This document shows, one piece after another, positions 1 to 13,280 of a stretch of DNA of 64,000 bases (position 1 is the first letter of the stretch; each line of letters begins with the position of its first letter). This DNA is from Adiantum capillus-veneris. Its lineage: Eukaryota; Streptophyta; Polypodiopsida; Polypodiales; Pteridaceae. The stretch lies in the NCBI GenBank assembly GCA_014529385.2, contig CM043957.1, positions 71,695,003-71,759,002 of the forward strand. The letters run 5' to 3'. A model generated the notes under the pieces. That model saw nothing but the letters and a program-made list of their open reading frames with translations, ran no database searches and had not been told where the DNA came from. Made by a program: the position numbers and the translations under genes.

Positions 1-80
1 GGGAATGGTGATTGTCAGACGGGAGAGAGAAAGGGAGGGAAGGGGGGGGGGGGGGGGAGAGGGGGAGAAACATCTCTGTT
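1..80. repeat. G-rich / GA-rich low-complexity tract
   Basis: The window opens with purine-only sequence that includes an uninterrupted G run of about 17 bases near 41-57, flanked by GA-rich DNA. It could form G-quadruplex structures. No gene is seen here. Confidence 0.8.
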
Positions 81-955
81 TTCTACCATTCATTGGCACT
101 TCCCTGCATTGCTTCCTTCTGTCCGATGTGATCAGGCTCTCCTAGTTGGCGAGCTGTGGTTGGCTGCAGGTGTGCTACAGTTTTCTTTCGTTGCTTGTTG
201 TGAACCCACTTTATTGGATTTGAATTTCCTGTGGTCTGTCCCCGACAAGCAACATACCATTTTCGACCACTTATCTCGGATCAAGGACGAGATGGGGCGC
301 AAGGAGTCGGCGTAGATGATGATCTACCAGATGCTACATTATTTGTGGTGACTATGCATGCCAATGATGGGCAGGAGGACAGGAGGACGTGATGATCTTT
401 CAACATATCGGGTTATTTCTTAAGCATTTCAACAAAAAAGTAGAGAAGCATGACACTTGAGCTGACTTTGAGACAGTTGTATCGATATACCGGTGATATT
501 TTTTAATATTATGTACCCCAACATGAGCAAAAAGCCATGCTTTCGTGAAGCACGAGGGCATTGAGGCTAGCCACTTTGCAGGTGAAGCGACAGCTTGTCA
601 GGTGCTTTAAGAATGACTTTCGTGGCCAACCTTTTTCAGAGATACCAACCTGCATGTGACAATCTACGATCCTTGTCCGGACAACCAACCAAGAAGGATA
701 AAATGAAACACCAACCGGTCTTCCCACTGTAGAGATTCGGGAGAATAAAATAAAGATCCATTCTTCGTGTTAACACGCTAATGATAATCACACAATTAGA
801 GATTGGAGTAGAATGTACACACAATGTTTTTTTCCAACACACGAGAGGGCCCACATGGGGAGGTGCTTATTGCCTTTTCCACATGATATGTGCCATCTAG
901 GCATCCATTAGACAGAAGGTGATACAAGCGTAGGCTAAAGTCCACAACCCTCAAC
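81..955. other. Intergenic DNA, no gene recognised
   Basis: Only short open frames without recognisable motifs occur. The right end runs into the decayed Ty3-type integrase that starts near 960, so part of this stretch may be upstream pol sequence decayed beyond recognition. Confidence 0.5.
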
Positions 956-959
956 AACC

Positions 960-1830
960 ACTTGGTCCTTTGAAGATATCGGGATTAAATTTTGTTGGAC
1001 CTTTTAAATCGGCAGCATGTCCTACCAAGAATGCATATTTGCTGGTAGCCACTGATTATTGCACGAAGTGAGCAAAAGCAAAGGCTCTTGGAATAAAGGA
1101 AGCACTGAGGGTAGGTAATTTTTTGTATGAAAACATCATCAAATGGTTTGGATGCCCTATAGAGCTGGTCAATGTTTAGGGAATTGAGTTTTCAAACAAG
1201 GTGATTTACGAGTTGGTCATAACTCATTTGATTTTGCAAAAGAAATCAATTGTGTTTTATACTCAAGTCAATGGGTAGGATGACTCCACAAATAAAATCT
1301 TGCAGAACATCTTGAAGAAGATTGTAGAGAAAAAGAGAAAAGATTGGGAGCCAAAATTGCAGTTGCACTATGGGCCTTTTGAACCGCATCCTTAGTTACT
1401 ACTGGCCTTACACCTTTTAGAATGGTTTACTGCACGAAATGCATCACGTTTATGGAGTTCCTTGTAGTGAGTATGCGTATAACACTGCTAGAAAGATTGT
1501 CAATGGAGTACTAAAAAAAAAATCACGTTGAGAAGATTTTGTAGCTCGAACAAGACCATGCTCAAGCGGTGAGTGAGCTGATACACGTGCGGAGAAAGAA
1601 GTTCATTGAGTAACATTCCAAAATTAGAGCCTTCAAAGAGGGAGCTTTAGTGTTGGTGTTTAACATAAGAGACAAACAATGCTAGGAAAACTCATGCTAA
1701 GTGGATTGGTCCTTGCTTGTGCATAAAGTTTTTGAGGACGGCACCTCTGTGCTTTATCAACTTGATGGAGAATGCCTTAACAAACCGGTTAGTGGATATA
1801 GACTTAGGCCATAACTAGCAATATACTTAA
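960..1830 (+). pseudogene. Ty3/gypsy-type integrase relic
   Basis: Translation, with frequent stops and frame changes, shows the order of a Ty3-type integrase core and C-terminus. Near 1030 it reads 'YLLVATDYCTK', then 'ENIIKWFGCP' near 1130, 'GIEFSNK' near 1180 (normally GTEF), and a glutamine/asparagine segment near 1270 (normally YYAQANGQAE). Near 1340 it reads 'KKRKDWEPKLQLHYGPF'. A C-terminal stretch near 1690-1800 resembles the 'KWIGPC...DGECLNKPVSGYRLRP' region that ends plant gypsy pol. In the living family this enzyme inserts retrotransposon DNA. No LTR was recognised nearby and many in-frame stops are present, so this is an old inactive fragment. The assignment rests on motif order only. 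Confidence 0.6.
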
Positions 1831-4260
1831 GATGATGGATGCCAAGTTGCCAACGTAGAGCTCGAGATGTTAGTCAACTTGATTTCGCTCTTCCTAAACA
1901 GTCATGTGGGCATTTTGATACCAGATTTGGTTCACACTCAACATAAATGCTCCTTGATGTGCACAATGATTGAGATCGCCCATCACATTAACTTTCATGA
2001 TCACCTGGGCTTGCCGATTCATCCAAGAGCGTGCGCGATTTTATTGGTAGGTTTGAAAATGAAGTTCAATTCGATGAAGAATTTGCATGTGGCTATAAAA
2101 AGGAACATCGATCACATTTTAGTGCTCCTTTTGCACGCTCTTTCTTTGCACACACAGTTCTTTGTTCATTGCATATCTACCTTTGCTTGCATAGGACAAT
2201 TATGGAAATCACTTAGCTCAATGCTCGCCCTTCAGGTATTTTTTATGATGCACATTGCAGTTGGTTCACATGCATTCGCCTAGCAGAATACCATGACAGC
2301 CCCTTTCATAAACAAGAGGTGTGGAAGGATCTAGAGGAGAAAACACGACACTCGCAAAGCTGATGGGTGAAGTTTTCATCACCCCTACACTTCACCTATC
2401 ATTAGATGGTATTTGGAGCTTTCAAAGATGACTGCGTCAATTGCAATGGAGTACTTTGTCAAAGAGCAACTAGGCGAGTACCTCGCAAGTACTATGTGCA
2501 AAATGGATGACATCAAGCTGCACTTTGAGTGAATTTTGCAGGATATTTGGATGCACCTCCAAGGGGTTAGAATGGCCAATTGGCATTAGTTTCTAGGGCA
2601 CATGCACAGCAACCGATAGCATGGTCCGAGATCGTTCACAAAAAGATCTGGCATTTTGTAAAATATTACAAGGGTCCTAATGTGAAGAGAACTTTTAGGC
2701 TTGGATAGGTCCTGACAATTTTACTGCTTACGAAGAAATCAATGTGGATGAAGGAGATAGCTCTACAGAACCTTTGGAGAAGTTAAAGGATGTGGCAACA
2801 TCAGTATCGTGGCTGACCCCATAGGAAAAGACAAGGAGACATTCCAGTTGTCGAGATTGCCAAAAAGATAATCGTCCTAGCAAAGAGAAGTAAAAAGGCA
2901 AAGAAAATAAGTGAGATTGTGTATGTGCAACAGGTTGCGCCACCTTCTAAGAAGAGGTATACAATTGTGCTTACCGACAGCCTCCCCAACATATTAGCTT
3001 GACAAGCAAATCTACTTGTTCTTCAAGTGAAGCTACGCTTAGTAATGCATGCCAAGAAGTGGCCAAGAAGCCAAAGGAACCAACTACCGAGCCATAGATG
3101 ATATCAATTGCCACTCTATCAAAACTATCAACCATGGTCTCGAGCATTGATACCAACATCAATGACTCATTGATTTGGATGGTAGTCTCTTTGGGAATTC
3201 AAGCAATGCAAACGACCCCTACAGTCGATATTGGGATACTATCCTATTTGCTCTGCACAAACAAACGCAAGAACAATTTGACTGTCTGCAAGCTTTGGGA
3301 ACCCGACAAACCCCCATACTGACCTACAGTTGATATGGGGGTACTATCCTATCAGCTATGCACAAACAAACGCAAGAACAAGTCGACTGCGTGCAAGCCT
3401 TGGAAACCCAACAAATTTTTTGCAATAACTAGCGATTGAATGCCAAGGCATATATCAACAAGCGTAGGAGGGAACAAGAGGCCAAGAACTCCTGGCATGC
3501 CAGGGAAATATAGCATTTACTGGAGTCCACAGAATAGGCTACGAAGGAAGCCAAGGAGGCACGCCAATGAGACCAGATATGGCATTGATGCAATCATTGA
3601 TGCTATACACACAATGATGAACTATATGGGACTTATGTCCCTCTTGAAAAAATGATGCTTGTGTGCCGCGATCTGTAGTGCAAGATTTGGATGAAAGTTA
3701 CTTGTACTAGTGGAGAATGCCCTTGAGTGCATGAACAAATCCGATGCCACTACTAAGAATTCATTGATTGAGAATGATGAGATGCAAAAGGACAAGCAAA
3801 GGCTATTGTAGGGCATCATGAAAATATTAAAGAAATGAAAAAAGAGATGAATCAGTTGCAATGGACAAAATTGGCACCTGCAAAATTGACTTGATGATGC
3901 CAAGGCTAAGCAGAGGAGGAAGAAAAAAATCGATCAAGCTATAAAGTATATCAAATGAATGAGGCGTGAAGTCTAGGAAACACAACTGAAGATACAAACA
4001 AAGAGCAAGGAGAATTCTGAAGAAGCATTGAAGACAAAAATACAAGCTTATGCAATAGAAATCAATGCCGTGTCAAATGATCTAAGGGGGCAATGATTGC
4101 TTTTAAATGGTAGAGCAATATTACAAAGAAGTGTGCCAATATATCAATCTGCAATCACTATGTGTTCCATCTCCATTATCTCCACCACCTCCGGCCCCAT
4201 CGAATGATATGGGTGAGGAAGTTGAACACCTTGGGAGTTAAGATTAGCTAGCCATAAAGC
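1831..4260. other. Decayed repeat DNA, no intact gene
   Basis: The longest open frame (138 codons from 1867) shows no motif I recognise. Lysine/glutamate-rich fragments between about 3700 and 4060 look like a broken coiled-coil region, possibly gag-like or from the same element as the upstream integrase. A diverged tandem duplication lies at 3221-3415. Nothing else can be supported. Confidence 0.4.
3221..3415. repeat. Diverged tandem duplication, about 90 bp, period 104
   Basis: Positions 3221-3312 and 3325-3415 share the same order of words, including an identical 'gcacaaacaaacgcaagaac' core, with scattered substitutions and small length changes. This is a local direct duplication of unknown origin. 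Confidence 0.75.
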
Positions 4261-7200
4261 CACTATAATAAGTATAATGGCGATTCATTGAGTTACAGAT
4301 TCTTTTTCATCTTTTAAGCCTTGTGACTATGTTTCTCTACAAAAGCCAGAGAAAAGATTTTGTAATATATATACAAACGTATATACATATACATACATAT
4401 ATAGAGAGACATATAGATATATAAGTATGTACATGCTAAAAATGTAGGTACAAGTGGCTTCCAAGGGGCTAAAAGCATAGTCATATGATTGGATCCTCTC
4501 TTGAAACTAAAAACTAAAACCTCATAACCCATCTCTTGCAAGAGAACGCAAGAAACACATTTACTTATGTCAAAGATGCAAAACATAGATCGCAGGCACT
4601 CTAGCAACAATGCTCGTGCCACTTCTTCTCCTTAGTTGAGAACGTAGGTCCAAGGAACTTCTTGTCAATGCAAATATTGGCTTAAATGCTTTCTCCATGG
4701 CTAAACATATTTGCAAGTTGCTCTACTACTAGATGATATGCCAACCATTGTGTGGCAGAGCAAGCCTAAGGATGGTAAAGCAATCTGAGGGATGTTGTCC
4801 TTAAGGGCTTTACCTCTAAAAAACAATCCAAACAACATTTACTCATAGGGTATTAAAGAAAACCCGTTACTTACATACTATGCAATAATGAAATAACTCT
4901 TTTTTCTTGAAAAACTTACGATGTTTCTGCCAAATTGCAAAAAAATGTGACCCTATTAAATTTTCATAGTTTTGCCAAATAAGACACTTCTTCTTTCGAA
5001 CTCTCTGGTATACTTATAGTACTAGAGGTGGTCCAACACAAAAAAATACATAACAATAGATGAGTCACAAAACACGATTGAGAATTTTGCTAATGAAGAC
5101 TATGAAGACAACCAAAAAAGACTCCTTTAATGGGAGTGAAAAGAATATAGCTCTGAACACCTCTTTGGGTTAACACTAGTTTGGTAACCTAACAAGACAT
5201 AAAAGTGTCCGTTTAACGTTTTGGAAAAAAATCCATTACTCTTAATAAAGGTGTCATATTTTGGGAACCATTACTCGATCTTGAAGCGTAAAGACAAACC
5301 CCCATTGGTAAAAACAAGTAGCCTTCAAAATTCCCCACTATTTGGTCACGGTAGGCTTCCAAAGACAATCTTCTTTTACGTTCTAAAAAAAACACCAAAT
5401 TCTCTAAGTCTGGTTCAGACGAAGGCGAAGGAAGCCCTTGCCTCTCCCACCTGTTGCCGTTGTACTAGTTTACAAGTTCTAGTTATAGAGAGCTTTCGGA
5501 AGAAAGGAGCATGTTGTCGACTGCATGTTGATGGGTAAAGAGAAATGTGCAATAGAGTCAATGCATTTCATTGACAGGGAAGGTGAAAGTCTTCAGCTAC
5601 TGAGGGAGGAAGGTGGCTAAAATTCATGGTGGGTCCAAAAAAAGTAGTTTATTTTTCATCAAACCACTGGTTGCCACGTAGAGTTGACATCCCTGCTCCA
5701 TTCTTTGCCTCCGCCTTGTGTGTGAACCCAACCTAAGTCAATCCCATACTAAGGATTTGAGTGAATTTTCTAGACTATTTTCCCACAAACTTGAATGACT
5801 TCTTGGTCAAAATTTGTGGTTGTTGAAGCCCGATGATTTTTACACTAGATATAGAGTTTACCACAAATCACATTCTCACTCCGTTGACATATCATTGAGT
5901 TTCCATTTAATTTATATTGTTTGGTACACTTTTGTCCTTTACATTCATACATACCCATAGAAAGTGTGGAATGCTTCAAAACGTTCCATCTGATTTTGGA
6001 CAAGTTTTGGACACAATTTTGAAATACTAAAACTATTATGTATGAAAAAATTTGGATTCCATAATGTGGCCTTTATAATCCCTTCGAAGGTTGTCAAGAC
6101 ATGGACAAACTAAAAAAAAGTTAATGAAGTTTTTATGTAAGCTACACATTTACCATGTCTCCTCTATCAAATACAATATTGAATTAAATACAACTGTCTC
6201 AAAATGATCTTGACCCCAACATTGCATTGTTTGTTCTATGGGGTATTGGGTGCCCCAAAACTCAAAGCAGATTGTTCATATCATATGAAATTCATGTACA
6301 TAATTAAAGTTGTCTTTATATTGCATTTAAGATGTTAAAAAATTCATCAAATTGAAAACTTTGTTAATAAATCAAGACATGCCATTTTTTTTTTTAGTTA
6401 GGCCATAACCTAAAATACAAACATATCTTTTTTGGCAAAATGCAACAACTATATATACTTGCCTTGAAGTTGGCAAAATGGAGATCCAAGGCGTGTAAAC
6501 AAAAATAGATCTCCATTATTGTTAGCAAAACTCGATATGTCTTTACATTATGGCTTACAAACACAAATTCAAGGAACTCTTTCAATACATTTTGAAAGTT
6601 GGTGACCACGAATGTCCTTGAGATGCAACCTGCATGAGACAAGCTGCTTGATGGTGAAACACAAGCACAAGTTTCCCTTGCAAATTATCAAAGAGCAACC
6701 CATAGTATGTTCAAGTAGGCTAAGGGACATTGTCCAACTAGCATATTGCAACCCTGTCCGAGCCGCAACATGCGATTGAGAACATGGTTGTCCAAGGCTA
6801 AAAGCACCATTGCACAAGATCCTTCAACAGAAAAAGATACAAATATCGCTTCTCTTTTTTTGGTTGAAAATGCACACAACAGGGTTCCATGACCATATCA
6901 CTTTGTCTCCTTATGCTAAAAGTGTAGATGCAAGGGGTTTACCCATGATTGGAAACACAACTCCATATCCCATCACTTGTAGGGAGAATGCAAAAACGGT
7001 TCACATTGTTCTCTAAGGTTGCAAAATATTGGTCAAAGGACTGTTAGATCATGGAACTCCTGGCCATTGCCCTTCAAAAATACAAATGTCTCTCTCTTTG
7101 CACATAATATGCATGCATGAGTTAAACATTGTGTTGGGAAATACATATGATGTATGTGTGTGTACATGTGCTTGTATATATGCATCTCTTCCTTTTTACT

Positions 7201-8270
7201 CTCCTTAACTACATACCACCACCAAAGGCGGTGGAGTGGGATAGGCTAGCGGTCTGGACCATTAGTGTTTTATAAAAGCCCAAATTAACAAGGCTCATGG
7301 ACCATGTTGATAAGTGCTAGGCCTCCCATGAGCAATAAAGTACACCAAGGATGGAAGCAAAATATCTAACTAAAGGCTCATTACATTGGTAGATCGTCTT
7401 CAATTTCTTGCGCACCCAAAAGCAAAGGAGGGTCCATGATAGTTGGAAATTTGGGTAATTTATAGACATTGGTGGTCACCATCATACTTAGAGCAATAGA
7501 TTCTATAGCAGAATACCGTTACTCTTTGCAAGAACTGGCCAATGCAAGGTTCATCCCTAAAGGATCTTACCTGGTTTGGAGATTTTTTCTTTCCTACAAG
7601 AAGCTAAAGAGTCTGAATATGCTACCTCCAAATTGTTCACTTGTCTTCTCTAGTAATGCTAATTTGCTTGCTTTGGCTTTTTTGCACATGAGTTTTTTCC
7701 CCTGTTTTGCTATAAGCTTTCACCTTGGGGGATGCAAAGGCTTGGAGTTTCTTTGCTGGCAAATTTCTAGAAGTGCATATATTGAATGAGTTTGGAAGGA
7801 CATAAATGCCAGAGTCTTCTCTGATACGTACATAAAGCCACTTTTGCTCCTTGAGGCAACATTGTTACTTGCTTTGGCTCAGCTAATGGCTCAGCTAAAG
7901 GTTCCTACTATATCTATAAAGATGAAGAAGCACCAAGGAAAAGAATGGTCTCAATTGTATTATTCCACGAGAATGTTGAATATGCAAGGCCCAAAAGATA
8001 CCTGTTTTACCATCCTAGTCTAAAGGAGGTCTCTTTTTAGTGTCTTTATGGCTTGCCCATAGTCCCTTGTAAGGGTCATGTTGATGAGTTGGATATAAAC
8101 GATATCCTGTCACTATTTTTGAGTTCTCCTCTCACCTTGCAAGAGAGGATTTTGTTCTCTATTTTGTGCTTATTCAATTTCATGTGAATTATATCAAAAG
8201 AAAAGGATAAGGGACCTTGCCTTTAGAAATTCAGAGAAGATAATGTTTTACAGAGGCCTTTGATGGCACC
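4261..8270. other. AT-rich intergenic DNA, no gene recognised
   Basis: No open frame here carries a recognisable domain. An AT/TATA/TACA-rich microsatellite-like tract lies at 4358-4430. Parts of 4430-4570 and 6900-7015 share a similar word order ('...cccatctcttgcaagagaa...' against '...cccatcacttgtagggaga...'). This suggests two diverged copies of a dispersed repeat. Confidence 0.4.
4358..4430. repeat. AT-rich TATA/TACA microsatellite-like tract
   Basis: Imperfect alternation of ta, tatac and tacat units runs through about 70 bases. It is simple-sequence DNA with no coding potential. Confidence 0.6.
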
Positions 8271-8489
8271 GTCAAAGTCTAGGGGAGGGGGCGGCCAACC
8301 TGAGCTGTCCATTTACTGACAATTAAAATGTGTAATATGAGGTTTGATGCTTGCCAATTCAATAGCTGGAACGTAAGCCCGCAGCGACCTGTACTCCGTT
8401 GACACATCAACACATGAAAGCCCATGCGTCGCTGTCAAAAGCCGGAGTTTGCTGGGGGTCACTATGGCTGCAAGGAATCACTGTGTATT

Positions 8490-8582
8490 GAGTGTCCTTC
8501 CCTAAAATCGGGGCGACCCCATGTGGTGACCGATGGAGGCCGGGAGCCACGGGGAAGCATTGATTTCAGGAAAAGGACACTC
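8490..8582. repeat. Imperfect inverted repeat with a GC-rich centre
   Basis: An arm of about 20 bases at 8490-8509 (gagtgtccttccctaaaatc) is matched by its near reverse complement at 8562-8582, about 85% identical. They flank a GC-rich centre of 52 bases. It sits about 0.8 kb upstream of the MADS-box start codon in a GC-richer zone than the surrounding DNA. It could be a small foldback element; no function is implied by the sequence. Confidence 0.6.
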
Positions 8583-9008
8583 CGTGTACTTCCTCGGTAG
8601 TCAAACGTCTAGGGCGAGGGGGGCCAAATAGCGACAGCAATTGACATAATTTTTACGTTGGCATTCTCCTATGGAAGGCCAAATGTCATTGCAGCCTTGT
8701 GCTTTTGGGGGCCTCTTTGAGCGTTCCCCTTCGGGCACACATGTCAAATATCACGCAGCTTGAACCTTGTCACTTGTCTTTAAAATGGGTATTTTAACAA
8801 TCAAACGAGGCAAAAATTCTTGTGGCAAGAGCTAGAGCGACAGGGTGGGGCGAGTGCCGCAGGACTAAGTAACACGGGGTATTGAAGGATGTGGGAGCGC
8901 TGGGATTGACGTGCGAGAAGTGAGACACGAAAATCAAAAAGGCGCTCAACCGATCGATGTGTTTGAGTTTACTGTTTATTTCCTAATTTACTTTTCAACA
9001 TTTTACCT

Positions 9009-9017
9009 TATATATTT
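9009..9017 (+). promoter_or_regulatory. Possible TATA box of the MADS-box gene
   Basis: A 'tatatattt' motif lies about 360 bp upstream of the ATG at 9376, in an AT-rich patch before a GC-richer 5' region. Position and composition fit a core promoter. TATA-like words are common in this AT-rich DNA, so this is weak. Confidence 0.2.
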
Positions 9018-9375
9018 TTGTTTTCCCCACTTTGACAACCAAATGCATGCGTGTCCGTGATTAGGGCTAATCACGGGCACTAGTTTCTCTTGACTACCGA
9101 TTGGGTTCAAATCGCATTCCGCGCACCCCGTGATGACCTTTTAGTTGTCGTTTGTCACCCTTGGGATTCCCCCCTTCAACGCTGTCCGTCGATCCCACTT
9201 CTCGGGGGTCACTAAAGAACCCGTGCAACTTAGACATGTGGGAGCTGCACGTTTCCGGGTCACGGTACGTGTGCAGCAGGAATCTTCCGAGCATTGTGAT
9301 CTTTGCGCTGTGGAAGTTTGAGGGAGGTGGCTTAGTGCTGGTCCTGACTAACGGGTGCATCAGTGGAGGTACCCG

Positions 9376-9557
9376 ATGGCGAGGCGGAAGATCAAGATCA
9401 ACCGGATCGAGAATGCAACGACGCGGCAGGTGACGTTCTCAAAGCAGAGGGGCCGCCTGCTGAAGAAGGCACACGATCTGTCCGTGCTGTGCGATGCAGA
9501 GGTGGGCGTCATCATCTTCTCCAGCAAGGGCAAGCTCTTCAAGTTCGCGAACCCCAG
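9376..9557 (+). CDS. MADS-box gene exon 1 (MADS domain)
   Basis: The exon spans 182 bp, the usual length of MIKC exon 1, and encodes essentially the whole DNA-binding domain. The start at 9376 is chosen because the domain begins at the initiator Met; the frame is also open for 7 codons upstream but these are not domain sequence. The exon ends at ..cccag followed by gtctgc, leaving two bases of a serine codon completed by exon 2. Confidence 0.92.
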
Positions 9558-10898
9558 GTCTGCTTGCTCGCTATCCTTTGCTTTACAGGTCCCTCCAAAG
9601 TAGTGTGTTGTCCTGTGCTTAATGTGAAGGAGCAAGGGGCTTTCTTCAATCATGCTCATACAGATTCTCACTGCCTCCGTTAAAGTACAGCGTTGTTCTG
9701 TGCTTAATGTGAAGAAGCCCTTACCACTTCTCACCGCCTGCAGGAAATGTTGAAACGCCCTGCCTCAAAGTGCAGGATGAGTCGACCACGAGAGATGGCC
9801 TTGATATATTAGTCTATGCCTGGCATTTTTGCATGATGTGCCCTTGGAAGGTACCCCTCTCTGCACACAAGGCTGAGAGGGAGGGGGTGCGTAAGGTTGT
9901 TGGAGTACGGTTTAGATCTAAGCTTATGAATGTTAGGTCCTTGGTCCAACCTTAAGTTAGTTATTCACATCACGAACATGAGGTAGGAATCAAGCCAAGG
10001 TCTTCAAACATCTTTCGACTAGCCCACTTTTATTGAGACATGAAAGTCAATCAAACGGTGAAATCCCTTTTTCAAGTAAAAACCATACTCTCTGGTTAGG
10101 TACTATGAACAGAAGAAAAGTACACTTGGTTGTACCAAGCTCTTGCATATCCGGACTATGCTATCTGTATGGCTGCCTCAAATGCTCGCCATTGCGAGTT
10201 TGTCAGCCGGGAGCTCTCTCACTCTTTGGATACAGCAGACCGTCTGAAAGAGTGTTGTCACGTACGCATTGCACTTGAGCCACGTGGACAAGCTAAGTCG
10301 TCTTTCTTAGTTTAGCTTAGGACCTAGCCTAGCACTTTGTGAGCCTCTAGAAGGACGTGCATTATTGTACAGGTCATAGTTGCATATCCTCACTTGCACA
10401 GTTAAGTCACTCAAGCATATAGGCATATGAATAATCACTTAAGTCATTTATTAATAAGTGACTTTGACATGACATTTATTTAAAGTAGGTAGGGAAAATG
10501 GCTAAAAGGCCTATAAAAGAGTCACTTGGCCTTCAGTTTAAGCATGGAAGAATCCAGCATCGCAGAACAAGTACCCGTAGCTCGAGGGTCACCCTTAAAC
10601 TGAAGAAGAATCGCAGAACAAGTACCCGTAGCTCGAGGGTCACCAACGTTCTCACTGTTCAGTCTCAGCATCAGATCTTCCATCGCTAGCACCTCGTCGC
10701 CATCAGTACCCTTAGCATTTCAGCACTAGCGTTGTTCAGCCTCTGCATGATATCTGCCCCTAGTGTTTTTGCATCAGTTTCAACCAGCGTTTTCCATCAG
10801 TTTTACCAGCGTTTTGCATCAGTTCAGCATCAGCATGCAGTACTTCATATTCAGCATTTTGTGCCATTGTATCAGCATTGAGCAAGTAAATAAAGCAA

Positions 10899-10942
<44 letters not shown>

Positions 10943-12925
10943 TCATTGTGTTCAATTTGGTTTCTCTTTTTAAGTGAAGTATAGTAACCTCATGTTTGTG
11001 CGGAGTATTAGATCCGAGCTAAATCCTTAAACACTTGCGTTGCGTCTGACAAGTGCCTCTGCTACCATGGGGGGTAGCAAGCTCTACCTGATGATGTCCT
11101 GTGGTACTATGTGCTTGCCTTGATTGAAGCGGGAGATCTCATATACCTGTGGTCTCTCGATTCGTGCCCACTCGCTATCTGTCAACCCCGGTGCCCACAT
11201 TGCTACTGCGTACATCAAGGCTGGGTTGACTAATGTATCAATGAGCCACCCCTTCGTGTGGGGTTTCTGAAAGTGTGCCGGATGACATCTCCGCTCTAAC
11301 ATGGCCAAAGTTGCATATCCACGGGTGAGTTTGTCAGTGGCAGCATGACCCATGGAGGAGGCTGCTAGTGAAGGTGACTCCCTAATAGACATAGGAGGTG
11401 ACCACCTCGACTATACCTCCCATTGCTGTAAATGTGGCTGCCTGCCGAACTGTCCCAGGTCGAAACTCATCCAAGGTGGTCAAATGGCTCTGTAGACCCT
11501 TTGGTGACTCTGAAATCAATACAATGCCTTCAACATATAGCATAATGTGGACCGAGGTACCTGCAAGGTCAGCTCCTATCCCTCCCGCTCGAAAGATGTA
11601 GTCAGAGATCTCGTTGATGTAGAATCCAAAGAGGGTCGGGGAGAGGTTTCATCCTTGCTTAACACCAATGGTGCTAGCAATAGACTCGGACATGCCGTTT
11701 GGACAACGAACTCTCCCAGCCACTCTCTCATAGAGAGCATAGATGGCCCATATCATCTCTGATGGTATCCCCAGACCTTGAAGTCAATGAAAGTGTCATG
11801 TGCACATCTAACCCTATGTACATGTGGACAAGCCGGCCACGCGTTCTTCGCAGGATTTCAGGATTTGTTGGTGTACTCCCTCAACGCCATACAGCTCGGT
11901 ACCAGTACCTCACTTTGAAAAGGAGGGGATGTCACGTGCACATCTAACCCTATGTGCATGTGGACAAGCTATCTCAGGTCTAGGGTTCAGGTCAGCTTAG
12001 GAAGTGTTCTGGCACCTTTGTGAGCTTGCGTACAGGCCGTGCATGTTCAGGCACTTAGAGTAATTGCATATCCTCTTGTTGCAGACAGCATGATCATCAG
12101 TATGACATTCAATACCCATCATGAGCATTTTACAGTGCATAGAACCCATTTTCCCAAATTACTTATTTTTCACTTATCACGTAATAAGTGACTTTTGTTG
12201 GAAAAGTGAGTAGGGCAAATTTGCTAAGTCACTATAAGAGAAACCTAGTGCTAGCACTTTTTGGCAGAAGAGACAGAAGAAGTTCCAGCAACTTGTAGTG
12301 TTCTCTCCTCAGCAAGACCGGCAGAAGACTGCTTAGTGTTTTCAACCAACAGAAGCAGATAGCGTTTCCAGTTTGGAGATCCTACAGCGTTTTGCTACAG
12401 ATCAGCCTAGCGTTTTTGCTACAGATCAACCTGGCGTTTTTTAGTTGCAGACCTAGCCTAGCGTTTGCAGTTTCCGGCGTCAGATCAGCCCCATCACATC
12501 AGCGTTTTCAGTTTTCAGCACTTAGCCACAACAGATTCAGCCCTTAGCCTCGCAGATCTCACCTACCCGCAGCAGATCCTCGCCGTTCTGTTGAGTCAGC
12601 CAGCGTTTATAGTTTCAGCCCGCTGTTTTCAGTTTTCAGCATCTGCGTTTTCAGCGCATCGTCGTTGAGTCGTCATCATCGCCATCCTCGCCGACACGGT
12701 GTTAGAGATCAACAGAAAGTCAGCGTTGTGCAGATTTCAACAATTCAGCCCTGGCGTTTTCAGTTTTCAACCCGTCCTTGTCGTCGTCATCATTGCCGTC
12801 GACATTGTCGGCAAGTCCATTGCATCTAGACCATTGTACCAAATTTGTGCAATCTATAGCATAGACATCTCTCGCCATAGAGAGGGGGGCCCTTGGAGGA
12901 GGGTTTGAGAACTGTCTGGTGTCAT

Positions 12926-12980
<55 letters not shown>

Positions 12981-13236
12981 AGTCTAAGCACCTTCATTCA
13001 CAGTAGCATTCACTTTGTTTGTGATCATTGCACTCTCTCATTAAAGGAACAGAAGGCTCTCCCTTCCGTAAGTAAAAAGGTAACCTTGAGCACAGTTTGG
13101 AGCACTCATCTTGAGCAAGATCAACACACTTCCGTTGCACCCTACAGAAAGAGCCTCTCCTGTGGGATGTGTCAAATGCTTTGCGGAAGTCCACAAAGCA
13201 ACAATAGAGCTTCTTCTTCCGCACCTTGGCCCCATC

Positions 13237-13280
<44 letters not shown>

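Larger units (their letters stand above)
10256..10960 (+). repeat. LTR-like segment 1 in MADS intron 1
   Basis: The segment begins TGTCACGTACG and follows the same order of landmarks as the LTR-like segment at 11930. The landmarks are a 'gtggacaagct' word, 'tttgtgagc', 'gcatatcctc', an 'aataagtgactttg' word, a TATA motif (ctataaaaga near 10511), 'cagcgtttt' words and a terminal CT microsatellite. This looks like a diverged solo LTR, with an uncertain right end. Confidence 0.45.

Noticed and set aside
9355-9375. Upstream in-frame ATG for the MADS gene (7 extra codons)
   Set aside because: MIKC proteins normally begin at the first residue of the MADS domain, which fits the ATG at 9376. The extra codons are not conserved domain sequence.
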